Shown piece after piece: positions 5,127-12,486 of a DNA stretch of 12,486 nt. The notes beneath the pieces are model-generated. The model did no database searches. It had not been told where the DNA came from and worked only from the letters and a program-made list of their open reading frames with translations. Source of the stretch: Victivallaceae bacterium (GTDB taxonomy: Bacteria; Verrucomicrobiota; Lentisphaeria; Victivallales; Victivallaceae); NCBI GenBank assembly GCA_028698975.1, contig JAQVVK010000048.1, positions 1 to 12,486 of the forward strand. The letters run 5' to 3'. Numbering within the stretch: position 1 is the stretch's first letter; each line of letters begins with the position of its first letter. The position numbers and the translations under genes are program-made.

Positions 5127-6014
5127 ATGAACTGCGAAATACCAAAGAATATCGCCATTATCGGCCTCGGTCTACTCGGCACTTCGCTCGGCATGGCCTT
5201 GCGCGGTCACTCCGAGTGGCGTCGCTTGGGCTGGACCCGGCGCGCCTGCATTCGACGCTGGGCCGTCGATTGCGATGTGATCGACGAAACCGGAGACGAC
5301 CCCGCTGAAATAATCCACAAGGCCGATCTCACTTTTATCGCTATGCCAGTGCCGGCAATCATCGACTTTTTACGCCGGCATGCCGATGACTGGCAACCCG
5401 GAGCCGTCGTGACCGATCTCGGAAGCGTTAAACGACCTGTCGTCGAAGCCGCCGCTTGTCTCGCCACTCGTGGCGTTTCTTTCGTTGGCGGTCACCCCAT
5501 GGCTGGTACCGAGAAGTCCGGACCGGAATCCGCTTTCCCTGAACTTTACCGCAATGCCGATGTTTTTATTGTGCCGGGCGACAACAATCAGGCCGCCGAT
5601 TCGGTCGCCGCCGTGTGGCAGTCTCTCGGATGCAACGTTGTGCGGATCAATGCTCAACGACACGACGATCTGGTCGCCCATACCAGCCATGTGCTGCATA
5701 TTCTTGCATCGGCTCTCACTTTAAGCATTCTTGACGCCCCGGATGAAGAAACCAAACTTGAGAGGTTCGCCGGGTGCGCCACCGGTTTCCGCGATACTTC
5801 GCGCATCGCTTCAAGCAATCCGGTCATGTGGCGCGAAATCATCGAAAGCAACCGCGACGCCGTTATGACGGCAATGCGCGACTTTGAAGTTCGTTACAAT
5901 CAAATGAAAAAATCAATCGAGTCCGGCGATTTCGACGGCTTCGAAAAAGAATTCGCCGCCGGCAAACTCTTGCGCGACGGCTGGCTGGAATATAAGCAGG
6001 GAAACGGGAAATGA
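5127..6014 (+). CDS. tyrA: Prephenate dehydrogenase TyrA (295 aa)
   Basis: It oxidises prephenate with decarboxylation to 4-hydroxyphenylpyruvate, the committed step of tyrosine synthesis in the cytosol. The Rossmann motif GLGLLG is at 13-18. TDLGSVK (96-102), GGHPMAG (121-127, His123), the SHVLH segment (187-191) and GFRDTSRIAS (220-229, arginines for substrate binding) match the conserved active-site blocks. The length is typical of a stand-alone TyrA without chorismate mutase or an ACT domain. The ATG has no Shine-Dalgarno. A TATATT box ends 8 nt before it, so the message may be leaderless. Its last codons overlap the ABC ATPase gene. Confidence 0.92.
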   Translation: MNCEIPKNIAIIGLGLLGTSLGMALRGHSEWRRLGWTRRACIRRWAVDCDVIDETGDDPAEIIHKADLTFIAMPVPAIIDFLRRHADDWQPGAVVTDLGSVKRPVVEAAACLATRGVSFVGGHPMAGTEKSGPESAFPELYRNADVFIVPGDNNQAADSVAAVWQSLGCNVVRINAQRHDDLVAHTSHVLHILASALTLSILDAPDEETKLERFAGCATGFRDTSRIASSNPVMWREIIESNRDAVMTAMRDFEVRYNQMKKSIESGDFDGFEKEFAAGKLLRDGWLEYKQGNGK

Positions 6015-6799
6015 AAGAATTCGCCATCGATATCGAACACGCCGATGTTTTTCTCGGCGGCCGCGAGATCATTCACGATATGAACTGGCAGGTGCCGAGC
6101 GGAGGCCGCAGCTTCATTCTCGGTGCCAACGGCGCCGGCAAAACCACCCTGGTCAAAATGCTCATGGGATATGCGTGGCCGAAGTTTGGCGCCAAAGTTT
6201 CCGTGCTGGGCAATCGCTTCGGCGAAACCAATCTGGTCGAACTGCGCAAAAAGATCGCGTGGGTCAGCCCCTGCATGAACCAGTTTACCAACACCGAGAG
6301 CACCGGCTTGGATATGGTGCTTTCCGGATTCGACGGCACTCTTGCTCTCACCCGCAAGCCGACCGATGAGGAAATCGACACCGCAAAGGCTTTGATGCAG
6401 CGTTTCCGCTGCGGTCACCTGACCGATCAGGAAATCTTTACCATGTCCAGCGGCGAACAGGTTAAAATCATGATCGCCCGCGCTCTTTTGACCAAGCCGG
6501 AACTGGTGATCCTTGACGAGCCGAGCGTTTACCTCGATATGGCCGGCCGTGAATTTCTGCTGGCCGAGATCAAACACATCGCCGATTCGCTGCCGGAAAC
6601 CACCATTATTTTCATAACCCAGCGTATTGAAGACATTCTGCCGGTGTTCGATCACGGCATGATCCTGGCCAACGGACGAATTGAATCAGCCGGAAAACGC
6701 GAAGACATCATCGATGAAACCATACTCTCCCGCGCGTTTGGGCTGCCGATCAAACTTACCAAGAACCATGCCGGCCGCTACTGGGCTATGCTCGAGTAG
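6011..6799 (+). CDS. ABC transporter-type ATPase, YlmA/ModF-like (262 aa)
   Basis: This is a single nucleotide-binding domain. Walker A is GANGAGKTT (38-46), the signature is SSGEQ (146-150), Walker B is VILDEPS (166-172, Glu170) and the D-loop is YLDM (174-177). The switch position, normally His, is Gln204 (FITQRIED). The C-terminal 40 residues resemble stand-alone ATPases such as YlmA. It starts in the ATGA overlap with tyrA, so it is probably coupled to it. No permease of an ABC importer is encoded nearby; the next gene is a membrane protein of another family. The substrate is unknown, and a non-transport role is possible. Confidence 0.85.
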   Translation: MKEFAIDIEHADVFLGGREIIHDMNWQVPSGGRSFILGANGAGKTTLVKMLMGYAWPKFGAKVSVLGNRFGETNLVELRKKIAWVSPCMNQFTNTESTGLDMVLSGFDGTLALTRKPTDEEIDTAKALMQRFRCGHLTDQEIFTMSSGEQVKIMIARALLTKPELVILDEPSVYLDMAGREFLLAEIKHIADSLPETTIIFITQRIEDILPVFDHGMILANGRIESAGKREDIIDETILSRAFGLPIKLTKNHAGRYWAMLE

Positions 6800-6819
6800 A
6801 CCGCTGGAGCCACGTCGAT

Positions 6820-7722
6820 ATGCCAAGATTTGTTCGCACCGCCGCCATGCTGTCGGCTTTTGTCGCCGGTGCTTTCTGCCCGTGGGCGGCAACCGGCACG
6901 GGAGTCATCCGGTTGCTCATCATTTACATGATGTTTACCGTCATGCTTCAGGTGCATTTTTCGGATTACAGCCTGCGCATCGTGCATCTTTGGATACTGC
7001 TGGCCAACCTCGCCGTCGGGGTCGGCGCGTGGGCGATCTTTACTGCACTCGGCATGCCGACTCTGGCTGCCATCGCCTTTTTTACCGGCATTACCCCCAC
7101 CGCCACCGCCGCTCCGGTGGTGACTGGCATGCTGGGTGGAAGAATTGACTTTGTCATCTGTTCGTTTGTGGTTACCAACATTGGTGTGGCACTTCTTTTG
7201 CCGGTTTTGATCCCCATGACCATCGGAGCTCCGGTCGGCAAAATCTTTCTGGACGTGGTCAAAAGCCTCTGCATTGTCCTGCTGATACCGGCTGCCGCTG
7301 CTCTGCCGATCCGACTTTTTTACCGCAATGCGGCGAAACTCGCGCAAAAGTTGAGCAAGACTTCATTTTATGTGTGGGTGGTGACGGTATTTCTCATCGT
7401 GGCCAACGCCTCGGCGTTCTTTATTTCGCCGCAGGCTCCGCGGATCGACCTCATCTTTGAGGCGGCCATACTGTCGCTGGCGATCTGCGCGGTGAACTTT
7501 TCTCTCGGCTATTGGCTGGGCGGGCGTCACTTCAAGCACGAGACCAGCCAGTCTTTGGGGCAAAAAAACACCACGCTCACCATTTATCTGGCTCTGGTAT
7601 ATGCCAACCCGGCGGTTTCTCTGGGGCCGATCTTCTATGTGCTTTGGCACAACCTGTGGAATACGTGGCAACTTTCGCGCCATCACGAAAAAAAGCGTTT
7701 TGCCGATCATAGAAATCATTGA
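6820..7722 (+). CDS. Bile acid:sodium symporter-like (BASS/SBF) membrane protein (300 aa)
   Basis: The protein is almost wholly hydrophobic, with roughly nine to ten membrane segments (about 7-24, 28-46, 55-76, 80-102, 111-134, 144-166, 182-201, 212-233 and 253-284). GITPTATAAPVVTGMLGG (90-107) and GQKNTTLTIYLALVYANP (247-264) occupy the places of the two crossover motifs of this fold. Relatives move organic anions with sodium, or pantoate, pyruvate or other acids. The substrate here is unknown. It begins 20 nt after the ABC gene and is probably in the same transcript as tyrA. The start is only modestly supported (GGAG about 12 nt upstream); ATG 6848 is an alternative in another frame and is not used. 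The tail is basic and cytoplasmic. Confidence 0.8.
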   Translation: MPRFVRTAAMLSAFVAGAFCPWAATGTGVIRLLIIYMMFTVMLQVHFSDYSLRIVHLWILLANLAVGVGAWAIFTALGMPTLAAIAFFTGITPTATAAPVVTGMLGGRIDFVICSFVVTNIGVALLLPVLIPMTIGAPVGKIFLDVVKSLCIVLLIPAAAALPIRLFYRNAAKLAQKLSKTSFYVWVVTVFLIVANASAFFISPQAPRIDLIFEAAILSLAICAVNFSLGYWLGGRHFKHETSQSLGQKNTTLTIYLALVYANPAVSLGPIFYVLWHNLWNTWQLSRHHEKKRFADHRNH

Positions 7723-7723
7723 C

Positions 7724-7752
7724 TTGACGCGTCGAGCATGCTATATTATAAG
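7724..7752 (+). promoter_or_regulatory. Sigma70-type promoter of gltA
   Basis: TTGACG (7724-7729) and TATAAG (7747-7752) are spaced by 17 bp. A 7-bp inverted repeat, CTATATT/AATATAG (7741-7747 and 7753-7759), surrounds the -10 and could be an operator. The promoter lies directly after the symporter stop codon, so gltA is a separate unit. Confidence 0.65.
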
Positions 7753-7801
7753 AATATAGGATTTATAGCCCGACGTAAACGTTTTTGGCGCAGGGGGCGC
7801 A

Positions 7802-9112
7802 ATGGATAAAGCACCAGAATTTGTAACGCTGAAGATCGAAGGCAAGGAAATAAAGTTGCCGGTGGTGGTTGGTTCGCATGGCGAAAAAGGCATCGACATT
7901 GCCACGCTTCGCCGTCAAACCGGTTACGTCACGCTCGACCCCGGCTTCATGAACACCGCGTCGTGTTACAGCAAGATCACCTATATCGACGGTGAGCGCG
8001 GCATTTTACTCTACCGGGGGATCCCGATCGAGGAGCTGGTGCGCAAAACGTTGTTTGTCGAAGTGGCCTACCTCCTGGTTCACGGCGAGCTGCCGACCGA
8101 GGACGAACGGCGCAACTTCTCGGAACTGCTCAACGTCAATTCGCTGCTGCATGAGGATATGCGTCACTTTTTCGACCACTTCCCGCAGGGATCGCACCCG
8201 ATGCACATCCTTTCGACCATGATCAACGCGCTGGCCGCCTTTTACCCCAACGTCGACCTGAAGTCGCTGGAAGACGATATTGACCTGTCATGCGCCCGAC
8301 TGATCTCGATCGTGCGCACCATGGCTGCTTTTGCCTATAAGAAGTCGATCGGCGAGCCGGTGGTTTACCCGCGGCACGATCTCTCGTACTGTGCGAACTT
8401 CCTCAACATGATGTTTGATTCTCCGGTAAAGCCGTATCAGATACATCATGAGGCGGTAAGGTTGCTCAATATCCTTTTCATTCTCCACGCCGACCACGAG
8501 CAGAATTGCTCGACCACCGCGGTACGCACCATCGGCAGCGCGCAGGTCAACCTTTACGCGACCATTTCGGCGGGTATATCCGCCTTGTCCGGCCCGCTGC
8601 ACGGCGGTGCCAATCAGGCGGTTATGGAGATGCTGCGCGTCGTACACGAAGACGGCGACGTGATGAAGTTCATCAAGATGGCCAAAGACAAAAACAATCC
8701 GTTCCGGCTGATGGGGTTCGGGCACCGGGTCTATAAGACTTACGACCCGCGCGCCGCGATCATCAGACGCGAATGCGACTCGTATCTGTCGCGCATAAAA
8801 TATAATGATCCTCTGCTCGACACGGCGCGCAAGATCGAGGAGATTGCGCTCACCGATAACTACTTTATCGAACGCAATCTTTACCCCAACGTCGACTTTT
8901 ACACCGGTATTTTGTACCGCGCTTTGGGAATTCCGGAGAACATGTTCACCGTGATGTTCGCGCTGGCCCGGTTGCCGGGCTGGATCGCCCACTGGAAGGA
9001 AATGATCGGCAACGAAACCAAGATCGTAAGGCCGCGCCAGATATACATCGGCAAGACCGTTGGCGACACCGAGGAGTTTATGGCGCACCGGGAGCCTCTG
9101 ATACTGCATTGA
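7802..9112 (+). CDS. gltA: Citrate synthase GltA (436 aa)
   Basis: It condenses oxaloacetate and acetyl-CoA to citrate, the entry step of the TCA cycle. The family blocks are NCSTTAVRTIG (239-249 region), GPLHGGANQAVMEML with catalytic His267, MGFGHRVYKTYDPRA with His308, and NVDFYTGILYRALGIP with Asp365. The length and N-terminal beta domain match the larger Gram-negative hexameric type, close to E. coli GltA. A strong AGGGGG lies 4 nt before the ATG. It has its own promoter and a terminator, so it appears monocistronic. Confidence 0.97.
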   Translation: MDKAPEFVTLKIEGKEIKLPVVVGSHGEKGIDIATLRRQTGYVTLDPGFMNTASCYSKITYIDGERGILLYRGIPIEELVRKTLFVEVAYLLVHGELPTEDERRNFSELLNVNSLLHEDMRHFFDHFPQGSHPMHILSTMINALAAFYPNVDLKSLEDDIDLSCARLISIVRTMAAFAYKKSIGEPVVYPRHDLSYCANFLNMMFDSPVKPYQIHHEAVRLLNILFILHADHEQNCSTTAVRTIGSAQVNLYATISAGISALSGPLHGGANQAVMEMLRVVHEDGDVMKFIKMAKDKNNPFRLMGFGHRVYKTYDPRAAIIRRECDSYLSRIKYNDPLLDTARKIEEIALTDNYFIERNLYPNVDFYTGILYRALGIPENMFTVMFALARLPGWIAHWKEMIGNETKIVRPRQIYIGKTVGDTEEFMAHREPLILH

Positions 9113-9120
9113 AGTCGATG

Positions 9121-9154
9121 AGGCGCGGACCCGGTGACGGTTTCCGCGCCTTTT
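9121..9154 (+). terminator. Terminator of gltA
   Basis: GGCGCGGA (9122-9129) pairs with TCCGCGCC (9143-9150), with an extra A-T pair, followed by TTTTGTTTTATTTT. Confidence 0.88.
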
Positions 9155-9197
9155 GTTTTATTTTAGCATCAAATCAATAAATTTTGAGGATCATACC

Positions 9198-10487
9198 GTG
9201 AAAGAGATAAAAGTCGGAATCATCGGCTTCGGCACCGTCGGTGCCGGAGTGGCTGAGAATCTGCTCAACAATGGCGATGTCATTGCCGCCCGCGCCGGGG
9301 TAAAGCCGGTGCTGACCCGTATCGCCGATCTTGACATTGTGACCGACCGCGGCATCAAGGTGCCGGATGGCGTACTTACCACCGACGCCGCCGTCGCAAT
9401 CCGTGAATGCGATATTGTGGTCGAGCTGGTCGGCGGCACGACCATAGCCAAGAAGTTCATACTTGATGCCCTCAAGGCGGGGAAGTCGGTGGTTACCGCC
9501 AACAAGGCGTTGCTCGCTCTCCACGGCGAGGAGCTGTTTGCCGCGGCCGAAGCCGCCGGAGCCGATCTGTTTTACGAGGCGAGCGTCGCCGGCGGCATAC
9601 CGATCATCAAGGCGTTGCGCGAGGGGCTGGTGTCAAACCGCATCGAACGCATTTGCGGCATCATGAACGGCACCTGCAACTATATTCTAACCCGTATGGA
9701 GCGGGAAGGGGCCGATTTTCAGGCGGTGCTGGCCGACGCCCAAAAGCTGGGTTACGCCGAAGCCAACCCGTCGCTCGATATCGACGGATTTGACACCGCC
9801 CACAAGACGGCGATTTTGGCCGCGCTGGCCTATGGTAAATGGTTCGGGCTGGATGCGGTGCATGTCGAGGGTATCCGCGACCTTGATCTGATCGATTTGA
9901 GGTGTGCCGATGAAATCGGCTACCGTATCAAACTATTGGCTTCCATCAAGCAAAAAGACGGAGCCGTGCAGATGAGTGTCGCCCCCACACTGGTGCCGAA
10001 AGATGCTCTGCTGGCCAATATTTCCGATGTGTTCAACGGCGTTTTGGTAGATGGCGACACCGTCGGGCAGACCCTGTTTTACGGTCGCGGCGCGGGTCGC
10101 CGCGCCACTGCCAGCGCGGTGGTGGCCGATATTACCGACGCGGCGATCAACCTTGATCGCGGGTGCGTGCGCCGAATCCCGGCGTTTCGCAGTGCTCCGC
10201 TTTATGACCGGGTGCTGTCCATCGGAGAAATCTCCTCACGTTATTATCTGCGTTTTGAGGTCATGGATCAGCCGGGCGTGGTCGCGTCGATCGCCCGGGT
10301 GCTGGCCGACCGCGGCATAAGTTTGTCAAGTGTGGTGCAGCGCGAGGTCAAAAACGGCGTAAACACCACGCTGATACTGCTGACTCACGAAGCCTCGGAA
10401 AAAGCGATGCGTTTGGCACTGGACGAAATCGCCACGCTGTCGATCAACCGTTCGCCGGTCAAACTTATGCGCATAGAGGATCTCTGA
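9198..10487 (+). CDS. hom: Homoserine dehydrogenase with C-terminal ACT domain (429 aa)
   Basis: It reduces aspartate semialdehyde to homoserine, the branch point to threonine and methionine. The NAD(P)-binding motif GFGTVGAG is at 10-17. VTANKALL (99-106), GIMNGTCNYILT (154-165) and the catalytic block GYAEANPSLDIDGFDTAHK (185-203, with Glu188, Asp199 and Lys203) are intact. An ACT domain (about 348-425) suggests feedback control, probably by threonine. I chose GTG 9198 because GAGGAT lies 7 nt upstream and the family starts just before the KVGIIGFG strand. A longer TTG frame from 9153 begins inside the gltA terminator. It overlaps the kinase gene by one base. No clear promoter of its own was seen. 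Confidence 0.95.
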   Translation: MKEIKVGIIGFGTVGAGVAENLLNNGDVIAARAGVKPVLTRIADLDIVTDRGIKVPDGVLTTDAAVAIRECDIVVELVGGTTIAKKFILDALKAGKSVVTANKALLALHGEELFAAAEAAGADLFYEASVAGGIPIIKALREGLVSNRIERICGIMNGTCNYILTRMEREGADFQAVLADAQKLGYAEANPSLDIDGFDTAHKTAILAALAYGKWFGLDAVHVEGIRDLDLIDLRCADEIGYRIKLLASIKQKDGAVQMSVAPTLVPKDALLANISDVFNGVLVDGDTVGQTLFYGRGAGRRATASAVVADITDAAINLDRGCVRRIPAFRSAPLYDRVLSIGEISSRYYLRFEVMDQPGVVASIARVLADRGISLSSVVQREVKNGVNTTLILLTHEASEKAMRLALDEIATLSINRSPVKLMRIEDL

Positions 10488-11893
10488 TGGGTAATCATAC
10501 CGTTGAAAAAATCGGCGGCACCAGCATGAGCCGCTTCGGGGAGCTGATGAAGAACATCATCATCGGCGACCGCAAGGGCAATGCGCTCTATAACCGCATT
10601 TTTGTGGTGTCGGCTTACGGCGGCGTCACTAATCTGCTGCTCGAAAACAAGAAAACCGCCGAGCCGGGCATCTACGGCAGCTTCGCCGCCGGAGATAAGA
10701 ACTGGCTGGAAAAACTTCAGATCACCCGCAGCCGGCTTATCGAGATCAATCATGAGTTCGCGGAGCTGGGGCTGGATATTGAAAAGGCCGATGCTTTTAT
10801 CAACGAGCGCATGAACGGCGCGGAAAATTGTCTCCGTCACCTGATGCAGCTGCGAAGTTTCGGCCACTTTCACCCCTCCGATTATTTGCCGGCGGCGCGG
10901 GAGCTTTTAAGCTCGATCGGCGAGGCGCACAGCGCGTTCAATTCGGTTGACATCTTGTGCAAGCACGGGGTAAATGCCGTGCTGATCGACCTTTCCGGCT
11001 GGAAAGATCAGGATACCGGCACGATGGAGGAGACCATCGAGGCGCACATGGGCGGTCTCGATTTCTCAAAATGTATGCCGATCGTCACCGGCTATGCCAA
11101 ATGCGCCGAGGGCGTTATGGCCAAGTTCGACCGCGGATACAGCGAGATAACTTTCAGCAAGCTGGCGGTGGTGACCGGAGCGCGCGAGGGAGTCATCCAC
11201 AAGGAATTTCACCTTTCCACCGGCGATCCCCGGCTGATCGGTGCCGACAAGGTTCGCACGATCGGACACACCAATTTTGATATTGCCGACCAGTTGGCCG
11301 ATATGGCGATGGAGGCGATTCACCCCAAAGCGTCCAAGGCGATGGAGCTGCATAACATACCGATCCGGGTGGCCAACGCGTTCGACCCCGGCAATCCGGG
11401 TACGCTTATAAGCCGCGACTATGTTTCTCCGGTGCCGCGGGTCGATATGATCTGTGGCCGGCGCGATGTGGCGGCGATCGAGGTGTTTGACCCGGAAATG
11501 GTCGGGCAGAGCGGCTATGACCACCGTTTGCTCGAAAACCTGACCAAGTACGGTATAAGTTATATTGCCAAAAACACCAACGCCAATACCATAACCCATT
11601 ATGTTTCGACAAAGTCGCCGGGTTTGAAGCGTTGTGTGCGCGACATCGAGCAGATGTTTCCGGCGGCGCAAGTCACGGTGCGCGATGTGGCGATTATCGC
11701 GGTGATCGGCAGTAATATGAAGTTGCCGGGGTTTCTGTCGCGGGCGGCGAGCGCACTTTCGGCGGCACACATCAACGTCCTGGCACTTGACCAGTGCATG
11801 CGTCAGGTAAACATGCAGTTCATCATTGAACGCGGCGATTTCGAGGCGGCGCAGAAAGCGTTGCATTCGGAGCTGGTCGAGCGCGAAAAATAG
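10487..11893 (+). CDS. Aspartate kinase, ectoine-type subfamily (468 aa)
   Basis: It phosphorylates aspartate, the first step towards lysine, threonine, methionine and diaminopimelate. It lacks the usual N-terminus of LysC and starts instead with VEKIGGTSMSRF (6-17). VSAYGGVTNLLLENKK (41-56), DRGYSEITFSKLAVVTGARE (215-234) and TNANTITHYV (364-373) are, as I recall, hallmarks of the Ask_Ect branch known from ectoine clusters. Two ACT-like domains follow (about 325-390 and 400-465). It starts in the TGATG overlap with hom, so the two are translated in step. No ectABC gene is seen here, which suggests this kinase serves general aspartate-family synthesis. Confidence 0.93.
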   Translation: MGNHTVEKIGGTSMSRFGELMKNIIIGDRKGNALYNRIFVVSAYGGVTNLLLENKKTAEPGIYGSFAAGDKNWLEKLQITRSRLIEINHEFAELGLDIEKADAFINERMNGAENCLRHLMQLRSFGHFHPSDYLPAARELLSSIGEAHSAFNSVDILCKHGVNAVLIDLSGWKDQDTGTMEETIEAHMGGLDFSKCMPIVTGYAKCAEGVMAKFDRGYSEITFSKLAVVTGAREGVIHKEFHLSTGDPRLIGADKVRTIGHTNFDIADQLADMAMEAIHPKASKAMELHNIPIRVANAFDPGNPGTLISRDYVSPVPRVDMICGRRDVAAIEVFDPEMVGQSGYDHRLLENLTKYGISYIAKNTNANTITHYVSTKSPGLKRCVRDIEQMFPAAQVTVRDVAIIAVIGSNMKLPGFLSRAASALSAAHINVLALDQCMRQVNMQFIIERGDFEAAQKALHSELVEREK

Positions 11894-11905
11894 GATTCTA
11901 TTATC

Positions 11906-12486
11906 ATGAAAATGAGCAAACTGGCGGGGCGTCGCATCAAGGAAGACCCCAAAGACGCCAAAACGGCGAGTCACAAGTTTCTGATCCGGGGCGGGTTTAT
12001 CCGGCCGGTGTCGGCTGGAATATATTCGCTTTTGCCGGCGGGCGAACGGGTCTGCGCCAAGATAGAGCGTATCATCCGCGAGGAGATGAACCGTATCGAC
12101 GGGCAGGAAGTCAAGATGCCGGTGGTGTTGCCGGCCGATCTTTGGCAGGAATCCGGCCGCTTTGAGTCGGTCGGCTCCGAACTTCTGCGTTTTTGCGACC
12201 GCAACGACAAGCCGATGCTTTTGGCGATGACTCACGAGGAAGCGGTGGTGCAGTTGGTTCGCACCGAGGTGTCAAGCTACAAGCAGCTCCCGGTGATGCT
12301 CTATCAGATACAGACCAAATACCGTGACGAGGCGCGTCCGCGGGCGGGGCTTATCCGCACCCGCGAATTCACCATGAAGGACGCATACAGTTTTCACACA
12401 GATCAGGCCGATCTGGAGAAATATTATGTGCTGGCTCACGAGGCGTATGTGCGTATCTTCCGCCGGCTGGGCATGAAAGACGTGCT
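11906..12486 (+). CDS. proS: Prolyl-tRNA synthetase, N-terminal part (cut by window end)
   Basis: It charges tRNA-Pro with proline. The 193 visible residues match the bacterial-type ProRS start: SHKFLIRGGFIRPVSAGIYS with LLPAG (22-45), the proline-binding THEEAV (109-114) and the class II motif 2 block YRDEARPRAGLIRTREFTMK with DAYSFH (139-164). AGGA lies 10 nt before the ATG; the next in-frame ATG (11912) is farther from it. The gene begins 12 nt after the aspartate kinase stop and is probably cotranscribed. The editing and anticodon-binding parts lie beyond the window. Confidence 0.95.
   Translation, partial: MKMSKLAGRRIKEDPKDAKTASHKFLIRGGFIRPVSAGIYSLLPAGERVCAKIERIIREEMNRIDGQEVKMPVVLPADLWQESGRFESVGSELLRFCDRNDKPMLLAMTHEEAVVQLVRTEVSSYKQLPVMLYQIQTKYRDEARPRAGLIRTREFTMKDAYSFHTDQADLEKYYVLAHEAYVRIFRRLGMKDV

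Noticed and set aside
9153..9197. Longer hom start at TTG 9153
   Set aside because: It lies in the T-run of the gltA terminator; GTG 9198 has a proper ribosome binding site and matches the family start.
11066..12235. 389-codon minus-strand frame opposite the aspartate kinase and proS
   Set aside because: It spans two well-identified genes on the other strand and shows no domain.

Overview
The window looks like chromosomal DNA of a Gram-negative-type bacterium with fairly high GC. It has two halves: an accessory stretch (about 1-4800) and a housekeeping stretch (about 4809-12486), meeting at a tRNA-Phe gene. Ordinary bacterial start/stop and Shine-Dalgarno usage is seen throughout. The gene content (an ectoine-type aspartate kinase next to hom, plus a serine-recombinase cassette with DUF2924) would fit the PVC group, for example Lentisphaerota. 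That placement is a guess from memory of family distributions, not something the sequence proves.

Accessory half. Positions 1-356 hold no convincing gene, only an imperfect direct repeat. A recombinase cassette follows. A HARE-HTH protein is read leftwards (357-833). Diverging from it are a 37-residue small ORF (942-1055), a DUF2924 protein (1136-1573), a large serine recombinase (1566-2903) and a small HTH protein (2905-3303), closed by a strong terminator (3309-3352). The divergent control region is bracketed by 19-bp inverted repeats. Converging on it is a vapBC toxin-antitoxin pair (3396-4039, minus strand) with a palindromic operator. This pair lies between two inverted 29-bp repeats that match at 27 positions. 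Positions 4159-4768 have no gene but are dense in hairpin-forming palindromes, several of which keep their pairing while their bases differ. A tRNA-like relic may also be present there.

Housekeeping half. tRNA-Phe(GAA) is read leftwards with its own terminator. Divergent from it run tyrA (tyrosine synthesis), an orphan ABC ATPase overlapping tyrA by 4 nt, and a bile-acid:sodium-symporter-like membrane protein. A good sigma70-type promoter (7724-7752) precedes gltA (citrate synthase), which ends in a terminator. Next come hom (homoserine dehydrogenase) and an aspartate kinase overlapping it by 1 nt, then the start of proS (prolyl-tRNA synthetase), cut by the window end. hom and the kinase together give two steps of the aspartate-family pathway, and citrate synthase feeds the TCA cycle.

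The most unusual points are the repeat-bounded vapBC module, the cluster of pairing-conserved palindromes, the inverted repeats around the recombinase-cassette control region, and an ectoine-subfamily aspartate kinase working with hom rather than with ectoine genes.
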